Assembly (NCBI GenBank): GCA_900317155.1
Contig: ONFO01000010.1
Span: 1 to 64,000 of the forward strand
Length of the DNA: 64,000 bases
DNA from: an uncultured Bacteroidales bacterium
Lineage (GTDB): Bacteria; Bacteroidota; Bacteroidia; Bacteroidales; F082
Reading direction: 5' to 3'
Shown in pieces: positions 18,601 through 25,578 of this stretch. Both the position numbers and the translations under genes were made by a program. A model generated the notes under the pieces. The model did not search any database, was not told the DNA's origin, and worked only from the letters and a program-made list of their open reading frames with translations. The first letter of the stretch is position 1. Each line of letters starts with the position of its first letter.

Positions 18601-20937
18601 CATCAAATCCCAGACTTTGAGGACTCTTACTCTTTCAATTATGTTGTCACCAACCACGGCCTTATAGACGCTTACGGAATGGTGTTGCATGTGCCGGAAG
18701 ACGACGAATTCCTGTTCACGCCCCTGTACGACCATAAAGACACGCTTTTCGCCCAATCCAGCATAATAATTCCATGTGTGGTCACTCACAAAGACAATGA
18801 CACCATTGAATGTGCCGATTGGGGACGCACATGGATGGAATACCACTACACCAGTGGTCCACACTCCATCTATGGATATGGACAAGCCTATACCATACTT
18901 GGCACAGATCTCTGCGACAACGCCTTACCTACAGTAGGTGGTGGCATTGCTGGCGGTGGCGGTGGCGCTCCTGGCTACGGCGGTGGCGGTGGAGGAGGAG
19001 GCTCTTCCATTATCAACAACTACCCTGTCATTACACCTACGAACTCTGTTTGCGTGCAAGTTGTAGTGGAATTCGAGCAACATCTGGTCATGACTCGCGA
19101 AGCCTTTGAAGGCACCTTCACTGTGCGGAATGGATACGACACAGAATCCATGGAAAGCATCGGACTCAACTTCACGGTGAAAGACGAAGACGGGAACGAC
19201 TGCACCCATCTGTTCCAAATCACTACCACTTCATTAGAAGGTCTCACTGGCATCGACGGCGACGGTTCTTTAGGCGGCGGAATGCAAGGCATGGCCAAGA
19301 TCCTGTTCATTCCCACCAAGGAAGCTGCACCTACTGAGCCCAAGGTCTATTACTTCGGTGGAACTTTCTCCTTCGTTGATCCGTATTATCAAGAAGCACT
19401 CACATACGACTTGTATCCTGTCGAGATGACCATCAATCCTAGCCCCGACCTCTACATCGACTACTTCATGCAGCGCGACATCATTGGCGACGACGCCCTC
19501 ACCGAAGGCGTGGTTGAGCCCAGCGTCCCTGCCGAACTCGGTGTCATTATTAACAACAAAGGTGCTGGCACTGCCAAGAACGTCATCCTTGAAACCGCTG
19601 AACCAAAGATTGTTGAAAACTCACAAGGACTTATCATCGACTTCTCGATGTACGGCGCCTCCTTCAACGGCAACGAGGCACAACTCGGTCTGATGGAAAT
19701 TCCTTTCGGTAACATCGAAAGCGGTCGCACCGCCGTGGGCGAATGGCTGTTCACCAGCTCACTGCTTGGTCACTTTGTCTCCTACGAAGCCCATGTCATC
19801 CACAACAACAGCTACGGCAATCCCGACTTGAGCCTCGTCAGCCACCTCGACATCCACGAACTGATTCATCCTATCCGCGCCTACGGCGACCTTGACGATG
19901 GCATCAACGACTTCCTGGTCAATGACGTGCCTGACCAGCACAGCTATCCCGATTCCATCTATTTCTCCAATGGTGGTAGAACGGGTGTCAGCATTGTCAA
20001 CAACATCAGCTTCGACCATTACGTCACACCTCAAGACACCATTGTCACCCTCACGGTCAGACCCTCTAAAACGGGTTGGAACTACGGCGTTGTCGATGAC
20101 CCAGGGAGTGAATACGTGCTTGTCGGCTGTAAGAGGAACGTTGATAACCAAATCATTCCGTTACACAACATTTGGCAAACCTTCGTCACCCTGCGCGATG
20201 GTGAGGAGCCCATCTATGAAAACAAGCTGCATTTTGTGGACACGCTCTCCAATGGTCGTCAAGACTACACCTACACCCTCATCTATAGTCTGAACGAACC
20301 CACCTCGCCATATCAAATCAACATCGAGGACGAAATCTGCGAAGGCGAGGACTACACCACGAATGGCTTCAACCTGACAGAGCTTTCTGCCGGGACATAC
20401 GACGAAACCTTGTTTGTCCACAATCCTTATGGCTTCGACAACATTGTCTCGCTGCACCTTGTGGTGTACGAAACGCCCGAAGTCCAGATTCAAATCGACA
20501 CCATCTATGATAATGGCATTAGTCTCAGACTCACGGCAACAGGTGCCGAAAGCTATGAATGGTCGACAGGAGAGGCTACTGCATCCATCGTCGTATCACC
20601 CATTGAGACAACAACCTATACCGTTGAAGGCTCCAATGCTCATGGCTGCTCCGCCATCGCAGAGGCAACAGTCACAGGAGGGACGGGAGTCGAAGAAGCC
20701 AACATGACCCTTTCAGCAGAGGTTTACCCGAATCCGACCCACGACAAGTTGTTCATCAAGGCTTCGGAATCCGTCAACACGATTGAAATCTTCTCAATGA
20801 CAGGAACTTTGGTAGAACGACACGCCTGCTGGTCGGACTACATGGAAATTGATGTCCAGAACCTCAGCCCAGGCATGTACATCATTCGTTTGGTCGGCAA
20901 CCAGGAGGTCGAGACCAAGAGATTTGTAAAAGAATAG
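15619..20937 (+). CDS. Giant repeat-containing T9SS type-A sorted protein
   Basis: This 1772-residue secreted protein has a signal peptide ending at ARSQ (residue 20). Residues 25 to about 290 are four copies of a 68-residue unit beginning Y-x-C-W-F-D-Q-D. Next come a divergent InlB/flg_new-like repeat (GGVITGAGAYEEG...YAFVNWTED, about 290-355), a fibronectin III-like segment, an ASH-like segment (INFGEVVLNQSASHTLQV) and carboxypeptidase regulatory-like modules (IHGTVTDNENMPVANAEV; NAEVTLKGYYSLETVAHG). A Gly-rich linker sits near 1110-1135, and a T9SS C-terminal domain (VYPNPTHDKLFIKA ... GMYIIRL ... KRFVKE) ends the protein. It is probably a surface structural or adhesive protein; no catalytic motif is seen. 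Confidence 0.88.
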   Translation: MKRFFTTLCCLLLCMVARSQNANTYRCWFDQDFANEQTGALGNGQLLLDASSLEAGLHTLYVMLEGDQLTTAENYMFYKAFVENPTNLDNLTYHCWFDQDIEHEQTGELDNGQLLLDADDLSAGLHTLYVMLEGEQLTTTENYMFYKAPIVDPINMDALVYHCWFDQDLEHEQTGALGNGQLLLDADDLSAGLHTLYVMLEGEQLTTTENYMFYKAPIVDPINMNNLVFQYWFDEDFEHCQTLPFGTGQFLLDASALEDGSHVINIMLKGETLTAAESYSFEKGFNGHIIITMANPIEGGVITGAGAYEEGQMCTLKAIANPNYAFVNWTEDDNPVSNNPTYSFEVSEDRTLTANFNYNPVGNFTYMYPYNNYPVTTLPINFSWNAVSGAQHYDLYLWNTNEQVPDEPIVSGLTTGYYSCASLPNHETYQWFVKAYNPYNVSYSNIRYFTLDVDPAINVSTSSINFGEVVLNQSASHTLQVSGVILEDDLNIEIMGEDATMFSFTESTNWNNTTGGNLTVTFAPTAVQYEYHATLVISSGSLTQSVALSGSVANVYVFNTYVDEDVYAMNSIIPIHGTVTDNENMPVANAEVEIGIHVMGLKRSLQATTNDNGEFAAEFEPMDSESGYYTVNSGHIGNNSTAVHDEFNIPGMTVIADSYILCAVTQNQPKTASISIRNKCNLELNNIQVSVISAPEGCSINFMPLNLGGLETSDLVYTVNGTQLTQGNYYQEIKLKATSDLGAETNFSIWYYCAEPKGILDVSPKQLATNMTRGQSKIVDVKLSNNGTAATGEITIDLPETEWMSVVGNDTLPSLAVNDSAYFSLRLSPDESTPLIPFEGNIAINSEHGEFASLPFSITAVSESTGALTVDVTDEFTYYGNGQHLANAEVTLKGYYSLETVAHGYTDVNGMFSMEDLPEGYYRVNVKADRHSEFNEIILIEAGTTNQRDIFLQYQAVTYSWEVIPTEIGDEYTIILDGTFETNVPAPVVIIEAPHQIPDFEDSYSFNYVVTNHGLIDAYGMVLHVPEDDEFLFTPLYDHKDTLFAQSSIIIPCVVTHKDNDTIECADWGRTWMEYHYTSGPHSIYGYGQAYTILGTDLCDNALPTVGGGIAGGGGGAPGYGGGGGGGGSSIINNYPVITPTNSVCVQVVVEFEQHLVMTREAFEGTFTVRNGYDTESMESIGLNFTVKDEDGNDCTHLFQITTTSLEGLTGIDGDGSLGGGMQGMAKILFIPTKEAAPTEPKVYYFGGTFSFVDPYYQEALTYDLYPVEMTINPSPDLYIDYFMQRDIIGDDALTEGVVEPSVPAELGVIINNKGAGTAKNVILETAEPKIVENSQGLIIDFSMYGASFNGNEAQLGLMEIPFGNIESGRTAVGEWLFTSSLLGHFVSYEAHVIHNNSYGNPDLSLVSHLDIHELIHPIRAYGDLDDGINDFLVNDVPDQHSYPDSIYFSNGGRTGVSIVNNISFDHYVTPQDTIVTLTVRPSKTGWNYGVVDDPGSEYVLVGCKRNVDNQIIPLHNIWQTFVTLRDGEEPIYENKLHFVDTLSNGRQDYTYTLIYSLNEPTSPYQINIEDEICEGEDYTTNGFNLTELSAGTYDETLFVHNPYGFDNIVSLHLVVYETPEVQIQIDTIYDNGISLRLTATGAESYEWSTGEATASIVVSPIETTTYTVEGSNAHGCSAIAEATVTGGTGVEEANMTLSAEVYPNPTHDKLFIKASESVNTIEIFSMTGTLVERHACWSDYMEIDVQNLSPGMYIIRLVGNQEVETKRFVKE
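15691..16480 (+). repeat. Four tandem 204-bp coding repeats
   Basis: Units begin at about 15691, 15895, 16099 and 16303 and encode 68 residues each. Units 2 and 3 are nearly identical in DNA over most of their length, including synonymous positions, while unit 4 has diverged (FQYWFDEDFEHC). This points to recent tandem duplication or homogenisation. Confidence 0.85.
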
Positions 20938-20963
20938 TTGTATTTTCCCCTAAGTTTCAATTT

Positions 20964-20997
20964 GTAGAGATGGTGCAAGCACCGTCTCTACTTTTTT
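20964..20997 (+). terminator. Terminator between convergent genes
   Basis: A stem GTAGAGATGGTGC / GCACCGTCTCTAC with one G-U pair and an AA loop is followed by TTTTTT. Related stems end the genes at 53663-53695 and 55538-55569. Confidence 0.85.
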
Positions 20998-21331
20998 ATC
21001 CGCGATCGTAATGCGGCATCTCTTCCGGCAAAATGATGGAGAATTCGATAAGTCCGCCGACGACTTGCTTGGCATCGTCCTCGTACCACGGCGTCTGATA
21101 AATCAATTTCTTCTTGCCCTTCTTTGAAATCGTGTAGACATTGGTGGCGGCATCATCCAAAAGATGGCGGATGATCTGCTGTGAGCGTTCGTTGTGGCAT
21201 TTCATCAGGTCGCGGCCACGGGCGTCGCCGTTCACCTCGATGGAACTGTCGTTTTGATAAAGGATTTCGCCGTCTTTGGCGCTGATGGTGATGGCCAAGT
21301 TAAGGCCTTTGAAATAATCAAGCTGGTTCAT
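20996..21331 (-). CDS. Small single-domain PAS-type protein
   Basis: This 111-residue protein is made almost entirely of a PAS-like fold. It has LNLAITISAKDGEILYQND (first strands), a central GRDLMKCHNERSQQIIRHLL helix and LIYQTPWYEDDAKQVVGGLIEFSIILPEEMPHY. It has no kinase, DNA-binding or membrane segment, so it may sense a ligand and act on a partner; that is inference. Similar stand-alone PAS proteins are known in Bacteroidales. It is transcribed divergently from the LptF/G gene, from promoters whose elements overlap. Confidence 0.75.
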   Translation of the reverse strand: MNQLDYFKGLNLAITISAKDGEILYQNDSSIEVNGDARGRDLMKCHNERSQQIIRHLLDDAATNVYTISKKGKKKLIYQTPWYEDDAKQVVGGLIEFSIILPEEMPHYDRG

Positions 21332-21348
21332 AGTAAGGAAATTTTCTG

Positions 21349-21356
21349 CAAAGATA
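21349..21356 (-). promoter_or_regulatory. -7 box of the PAS protein gene
   Basis: The minus strand reads TATCTTTG, matching TAnnTTTG, with transcription predicted to start about 10 nt before the ATG at 21331. Its -33 region falls over the opposing -7 box. Confidence 0.6.
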
Positions 21357-21365
21357 GAATTTTTC

Positions 21366-21373
21366 TAATTTTG
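21366..21373 (+). promoter_or_regulatory. -7 box of the LptF/G gene
   Basis: TAATTTTG matches TAnnTTTG, 16 bp upstream of the ATG at 21390, so the leader is very short. It lies 9 bp from the opposing PAS-gene -7 box. Confidence 0.6.
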
Positions 21374-21389
21374 CAGCGTTATTTTCAGA

Positions 21390-22871
21390 ATGAAGAAACT
21401 TTACCAATATATCACCAAGTCATTTTTTGGCACCTTCGTGCTCACCTTTTTCATCGTGGTGTTCATTTGGGTGATGCAATTCGTGTGGCTCTATGTTGAT
21501 GATTTGGTTGGCAAAGGGTTGGAAATCAAAATTATAGCTGAGCTTTTGTTTTATACTTCCATCACGGCCATTCCCATGTCGTTGCCTTTGGCCTTGCTGT
21601 TGGCCTTGCTGATGTGTTTCGGCAACCTTGGCGAGCACTACGAGCTGGTTGCCATGAAAGCCTCAGGCATCTCCATGTGGCGCATCATGCGGCCTTTGTT
21701 ATATTTTTCATTGATTCTCAGTGTTTTGGCATTTTTTATATCCAACAGCCTTATTCCCATAGCCACCCTCAAATGGCGCACCTTACTGACCGACGTGCAA
21801 CGACAAAAACTGGCCTTCAATATCAAAGAAGGCGTGTTTTACAAGGACCTCGACAACTATGTCATCTATGTAGACAAGAAAGGCAAAGACGGCAGCCGCA
21901 TCTACGGCATCAAGATATACGACCACACCGACCATGAAGGCAACACAAAAATCACCTCCGCCGATTCGGGCATGATGGCTATGAGCCCCAACCAACGCAG
22001 CATCATCTTCACGCTATATAACGGCTACAACTACACTGACCTCACAACGTCCAACAACTACAAGGAGACGCGTCCCTTCGAGCGGATGTCGTTCAAGGAG
22101 GAGCAGCTCAAATTCAGCTTGGCTTCGTTCGATATGACCCGCTCAAATGAAGACATGTATAAGAATTACCATCAAATGATGAACATCCGTCAACTCTCCA
22201 CCTCCTTGGACTCTTTGGAGATACGCCTCAAAGACAAACGAAAGAATTTTACACAAGGCTTTGAGCGCCGTTGGGCCAACTACAACAGCTATCATACAGA
22301 CAATTCATCCACTCCGTCTGTCCAAGCCGATAGCGATAGCCTTACCGCCGACACTTGCACCATGTTGCATTGGCCGCTGCTGGACCAATACGATGACGAG
22401 ACACGCGCAGCCATAGCAAAGATAGGGATGGGGACGGCCCAAAATGCCAAAGACAACTTGTCGTTCAACAAAACGGACTTTGACTACCAAATAGAAAACA
22501 TCAACAAACACAGGAAAGAATGGCACAAGAAGTTCACCTTGAGCATCGCGTGCATCATCTTCTTCTTCATCGGCGCACCTCTGGGTAGCATCATCCGCAA
22601 GGGAGGGCTGGGGCTCCCCGTTGTGATTTCCGTAGTGTTTTTCATCATCTACCACCTCATCTCGACCATTGCCGAGCGCATGGCCGTCTTCGGCGATCTC
22701 AACATGTTCCTCGGCGTGTGGCTCTCTTCCCTTGTGCTGCTGCCCGTCGGGCTGTTCTTCACCTTCAAGGCTACCACCGACGCTGCCCTCTTCGACGGCG
22801 ACAGTTGGAAGAAATTCTTCCAACGGCTATTCAAGAAAAAACGAAAAAACAAGGTTGAATTAAACACATGA
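21390..22871 (+). CDS. LptF/LptG family permease
   Basis: This 493-residue inner-membrane protein belongs to the YjgP/YjgQ family, which forms the transmembrane part of the LptB2FG lipopolysaccharide extractor. Three N-terminal membrane helices (about residues 10-35, 50-75 and 98-125) are followed by a periplasmic beta domain (VFYKDLDNYVIYVDKKGKDGSRIYGIKIYD) and then an unusually long hydrophilic stretch (about 240-385). Three C-terminal helices (SIACIIFFFIGAPLGSIIRKGGLGLPVVIS...) complete the fold. The tail is very basic. F or G identity cannot be assigned. The glycosyltransferase genes that follow fit a role in surface glycan export. Confidence 0.88.
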   Translation: MKKLYQYITKSFFGTFVLTFFIVVFIWVMQFVWLYVDDLVGKGLEIKIIAELLFYTSITAIPMSLPLALLLALLMCFGNLGEHYELVAMKASGISMWRIMRPLLYFSLILSVLAFFISNSLIPIATLKWRTLLTDVQRQKLAFNIKEGVFYKDLDNYVIYVDKKGKDGSRIYGIKIYDHTDHEGNTKITSADSGMMAMSPNQRSIIFTLYNGYNYTDLTTSNNYKETRPFERMSFKEEQLKFSLASFDMTRSNEDMYKNYHQMMNIRQLSTSLDSLEIRLKDKRKNFTQGFERRWANYNSYHTDNSSTPSVQADSDSLTADTCTMLHWPLLDQYDDETRAAIAKIGMGTAQNAKDNLSFNKTDFDYQIENINKHRKEWHKKFTLSIACIIFFFIGAPLGSIIRKGGLGLPVVISVVFFIIYHLISTIAERMAVFGDLNMFLGVWLSSLVLLPVGLFFTFKATTDAALFDGDSWKKFFQRLFKKKRKNKVELNT

Positions 22872-22878
22872 GATAAAC

Positions 22879-22941
22879 GGCTGCCGTGATACGACAGCCC
22901 TACATACCAACAATCAACAACTCAACGATCAACAATTCAAC
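22879..22941 (+). promoter_or_regulatory. Glycosyltransferase leader: hairpin plus CAAC tract
   Basis: A short stem (GGCTG/CAGCC, 22879-22899) is followed by CCCTACAT (22898-22905) and a tract of CAACAATCAACAACTCAACG units reaching the ATG at 22942. The layout copies the pta leader. The 17-mer at 22878-22894 recurs exactly, inverted, at 30607-30623. Confidence 0.5.
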
Positions 22942-24159
22942 ATGAAAATACTTCTACTCTGCAATAAACCTCCCTACCCTGCTTCCGAAGGCGGTCCCAT
23001 GGCCATGAATAGCATCATCACAGGGCTGCTAGATGCGGGGCATCAGGTCAAAGTGTTGGCAATCAACAGCGACAAATACCACGTCAGTGCCTCCGACATT
23101 CCAGAAGAATACAAGCGGCAGACAGGCATCGAACTCATCAAGGTCGACTTGAGTGTGCGTCCCATGAAGGCCCTTTTCAACCTGTTCACCAAGAAGTCAT
23201 ATCATGTTGAGCGTTTTATCTCTGAGAGGTTCAAGAATAAGCTGGCACAACTCCTTGAAAAAGAGCATTTCGATGTGGTTCAGTTGGAGATGCTTTATAT
23301 GACTCCATACGTCGAAACCATCCGCGCACACAGCAAGGCGATGATTGTCTTACGCGCCCATAACGTGGAACACAAGATTTGGGAACGTATCGCCAAAGAG
23401 ACGAAGTTTTTCCTCAAACGTTGGTATATCAACCACTTGGCCAAGACTTTGAAAGAGTATGAGCTCAACGCCCTTGAGACCGTCGACGGCATCGCCGCCA
23501 TCACGCGCAAAGACGCCGCTTTCTTCCGAAAATATTGCTCAAAGCCCATCATCGACATCCCTTACGGTGTTTATCCTGAGCAGTTTACACCGAAATACGA
23601 GATTGAAGGCAAGCCCAAGTTCTATCATATCGGCTCCATGAACTGGATGCCCAACGAGGAAGGCATACGTTGGTTCATCGATGAAATACTGGCCAAGACC
23701 GTGGAAAAAGTGCCCAACTTCGTCTACCATCTGGCTGGCCGCAACATGCCCGAATGGCTCACAACCCTCGATAACCCCCATATTGAAGTCGTTGGCGAAG
23801 TGCCTGATGCCAAGGAATTTGTAGCCAAACACGATGTAGCCATTGTGCCTTTGCTTTCAGGCAGTGGCATTCGCATCAAGATCATCGAATCCATGGCGAT
23901 GGGCAAGACCGTCATCACCACTCGCGTGGGGGCAGAAGGCATACTCTACGACGAAGATGGGAACATCATCATCGCCGAGAACAAGGCCAAGATGGTGGAA
24001 GCCATCCGCGCCATCGACGAAAACCCACAGATTGCCGTAAAGATAGGACAAGCTGCACGAAAACTCGTTGAAGAGACATACGACAACCGGAAAATCATTG
24101 CCCGACTGCTGATGTTTTATGAGCAAATTCGGCCCGGGAGCAAGATTTCATTTTTGTAA
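22942..24159 (+). CDS. Glycosyltransferase, GT4-like
   Basis: This is a 405-residue GT-B type glycosyltransferase. The N-terminal Rossmann half starts MKILLLCNKPPYPASEGGPMAM (Gly-rich acceptor loop). The C-terminal half has FYHIGSMNWMPNEEGIRWFIDEIL, then VVGEVPDAKEFVAKHDVAIVPLLSGSGIRIKIIESMAMGKTVITTRVG, the nucleotide-sugar binding E-x7-E-like region of family 4. It probably adds a sugar to a lipid-linked surface glycan; donor and acceptor are unknown. A second, differently diverged glycosyltransferase follows, separated only by a composite repeat that starts at this gene's stop codon. Confidence 0.9.
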   Translation: MKILLLCNKPPYPASEGGPMAMNSIITGLLDAGHQVKVLAINSDKYHVSASDIPEEYKRQTGIELIKVDLSVRPMKALFNLFTKKSYHVERFISERFKNKLAQLLEKEHFDVVQLEMLYMTPYVETIRAHSKAMIVLRAHNVEHKIWERIAKETKFFLKRWYINHLAKTLKEYELNALETVDGIAAITRKDAAFFRKYCSKPIIDIPYGVYPEQFTPKYEIEGKPKFYHIGSMNWMPNEEGIRWFIDEILAKTVEKVPNFVYHLAGRNMPEWLTTLDNPHIEVVGEVPDAKEFVAKHDVAIVPLLSGSGIRIKIIESMAMGKTVITTRVGAEGILYDEDGNIIIAENKAKMVEAIRAIDENPQIAVKIGQAARKLVEETYDNRKIIARLLMFYEQIRPGSKISFL

Positions 24160-24306
24160 CTATGGCTTATGGCTCGCTTCAGCAAAAGGCACAAATGTCG
24201 CGCCTTGGGTGAAGCAAGCCATGGGCAATAAGCCATCAGCCATAGTCAAACACTTGACTACGTCGAATTCTCATTTCAACAATTAAACAGCTCAACACTC
24301 AACAAA
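24159..24306 (+). repeat. Composite palindrome plus CAAC tract, between glycosyltransferases
   Basis: The palindrome at 24159-24246 begins on the stop codon of the first glycosyltransferase (TAACTATGGCTTATGG) and ends CAGCCATAGT. Its loop keeps CAAAAGGCAC and CGCGCCTTGGGTGAAGC, matching the ackA and purE copies. A CAACAATTAAACAGCTCAAC tract (24276-24306) follows. Confidence 0.7.
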
Positions 24307-24312
24307 AAACAC

Positions 24313-24320
24313 TATCTTTG
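24313..24320 (+). promoter_or_regulatory. -7 box of the second glycosyltransferase gene
   Basis: TATCTTTG matches TAnnTTTG, 19 bp ahead of the ATG at 24340. It suggests that this gene has its own promoter downstream of the repeat. Confidence 0.5.
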
Positions 24321-24339
24321 TCCCCCAATAATCGAGGTA

Positions 24340-25512
24340 ATGAAGATTTTTGTACTACTACCCCGCATCCCCTACCCGCTTGAAAAAGGCGATAAGTTGC
24401 GGGCTTTCAACCAGATAAAACAGCTTGCCAAGCACAACGAAATTATCCTTTGTGCGTTAAACGACGACCCGAAAGTCAGCGAACAGGATGCCTTTCATGC
24501 CTTGCAGCCCTATTGTCAGTCCATCAACTTCATCAGAATCACAAAGCCGCAAATTCTATTAGGTCTCATCCGCGCCTTCTTCAAGGGCCTGCCCTTGCAA
24601 TGCGGATATTTTTACAATCGCAAGGCGGCCAAAAAAATCGATGCCCTGATTGCCAAACATAAACCCGACCTCCTTTTCGGCCAATTGCTCCGGGTGGCAG
24701 AGTACATCCGTTACAAAAAGTTACCAAAAGCCATTGACTATCAAGATATTTTCTCTTACGGCATGAAACGCCGTGCCGACATTGCCTCGACCATCATCCG
24801 ACCCATATTTAATATGGAATACCGCCGTCTGAAACGATACGAGGCCGCTATCTTCGATGACTTCGATGTCAGATCCATCATCTGTGAGCCCGACAGAGCC
24901 TTGTTCCCACACGAACGCCGCAACGAAATCCTTATCATCCCCAATGGCGTCGACCATGACTATTTCAAGCCTCAGGAAAGCGAGAAGAAATACGACCTTG
25001 TGTTCACGGGCAACATGAGCTACCCGCCTAACGTAAATGCCGTGGAGTATTTGTCGGATGAGATTATGCCTATCGTGTGGAAGAGCTTGCCCGAGACAAA
25101 ATTGTACATCGCTGGTGCCACACCCGACCCGAAGGTGAAACACGTAGCCTCTGACCGCATCATCGTCAGTGGTTGGCTCGATGACATCCGCGATGCCTAT
25201 GCACAGAGCCGTGTGTTCATCGCGCCGATGCGCATTGGTACTGGCCTGCAGAACAAACTATTGGAGGCCATGTCGATGCACTTGCCTGCCATCACCTCGC
25301 CTTTGGCCAATGCCTCTTTGGGAGCGAAACCCAATGAGGAAATCTTGATTGGCAGTAACGCCGAGGAAATGGCGCAGCACATCATCACCTTATTGACTGA
25401 TGCACAAAAAGCAGAGCACATCGCTCAAGCGGGGTTTGATTTCACGAATCGCGTGTACGATTGGGGGAAAGCGACAGAAATTCTCGAAAATGCAATGAGC
25501 CAAGCCCTATAA
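24340..25512 (+). CDS. Glycosyltransferase, GT4-like (PEP-CTERM/EpsH-associated type)
   Basis: This 390-residue GT-B glycosyltransferase starts MKIFVLLPRIPYPLEKGDKLRAFNQ, an opening typical of sugar transferases grouped with the EpsH/TIGR03087-like set. The C-terminal half shows LVFTGNMSYPPNVNAVEYLSDEI, then VSGWLDDIRDAYAQSRVFIAPMRIGTGLQNKLLEAMSMHLPAITS, the donor-binding part. It likely acts in the same surface-glycan pathway as the preceding gene; specificity cannot be read. The 3' end is followed by the ettA leader. Confidence 0.88.
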   Translation: MKIFVLLPRIPYPLEKGDKLRAFNQIKQLAKHNEIILCALNDDPKVSEQDAFHALQPYCQSINFIRITKPQILLGLIRAFFKGLPLQCGYFYNRKAAKKIDALIAKHKPDLLFGQLLRVAEYIRYKKLPKAIDYQDIFSYGMKRRADIASTIIRPIFNMEYRRLKRYEAAIFDDFDVRSIICEPDRALFPHERRNEILIIPNGVDHDYFKPQESEKKYDLVFTGNMSYPPNVNAVEYLSDEIMPIVWKSLPETKLYIAGATPDPKVKHVASDRIIVSGWLDDIRDAYAQSRVFIAPMRIGTGLQNKLLEAMSMHLPAITSPLANASLGAKPNEEILIGSNAEEMAQHIITLLTDAQKAEHIAQAGFDFTNRVYDWGKATEILENAMSQAL

Positions 25513-25532
25513 GGGCAACAGGATATAAAGCA

Positions 25533-25550
25533 GGCGACGTCAGTCCCTGC
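25533..25550 (+). repeat. Leader motif GGCGACGTCAGTCCCTGC, copy 2
   Basis: This copy has 17 of 18 bases identical to the minus-strand copy at 9407-9424, and lies 28 bp ahead of the ettA ATG. A CCCTATAAGGG hairpin (around 25505-25515) precedes it, overlapping the upstream gene's end. Confidence 0.55.
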
Positions 25551-25578
25551 GCAATAAGCAAAACAAACACAATAATAT

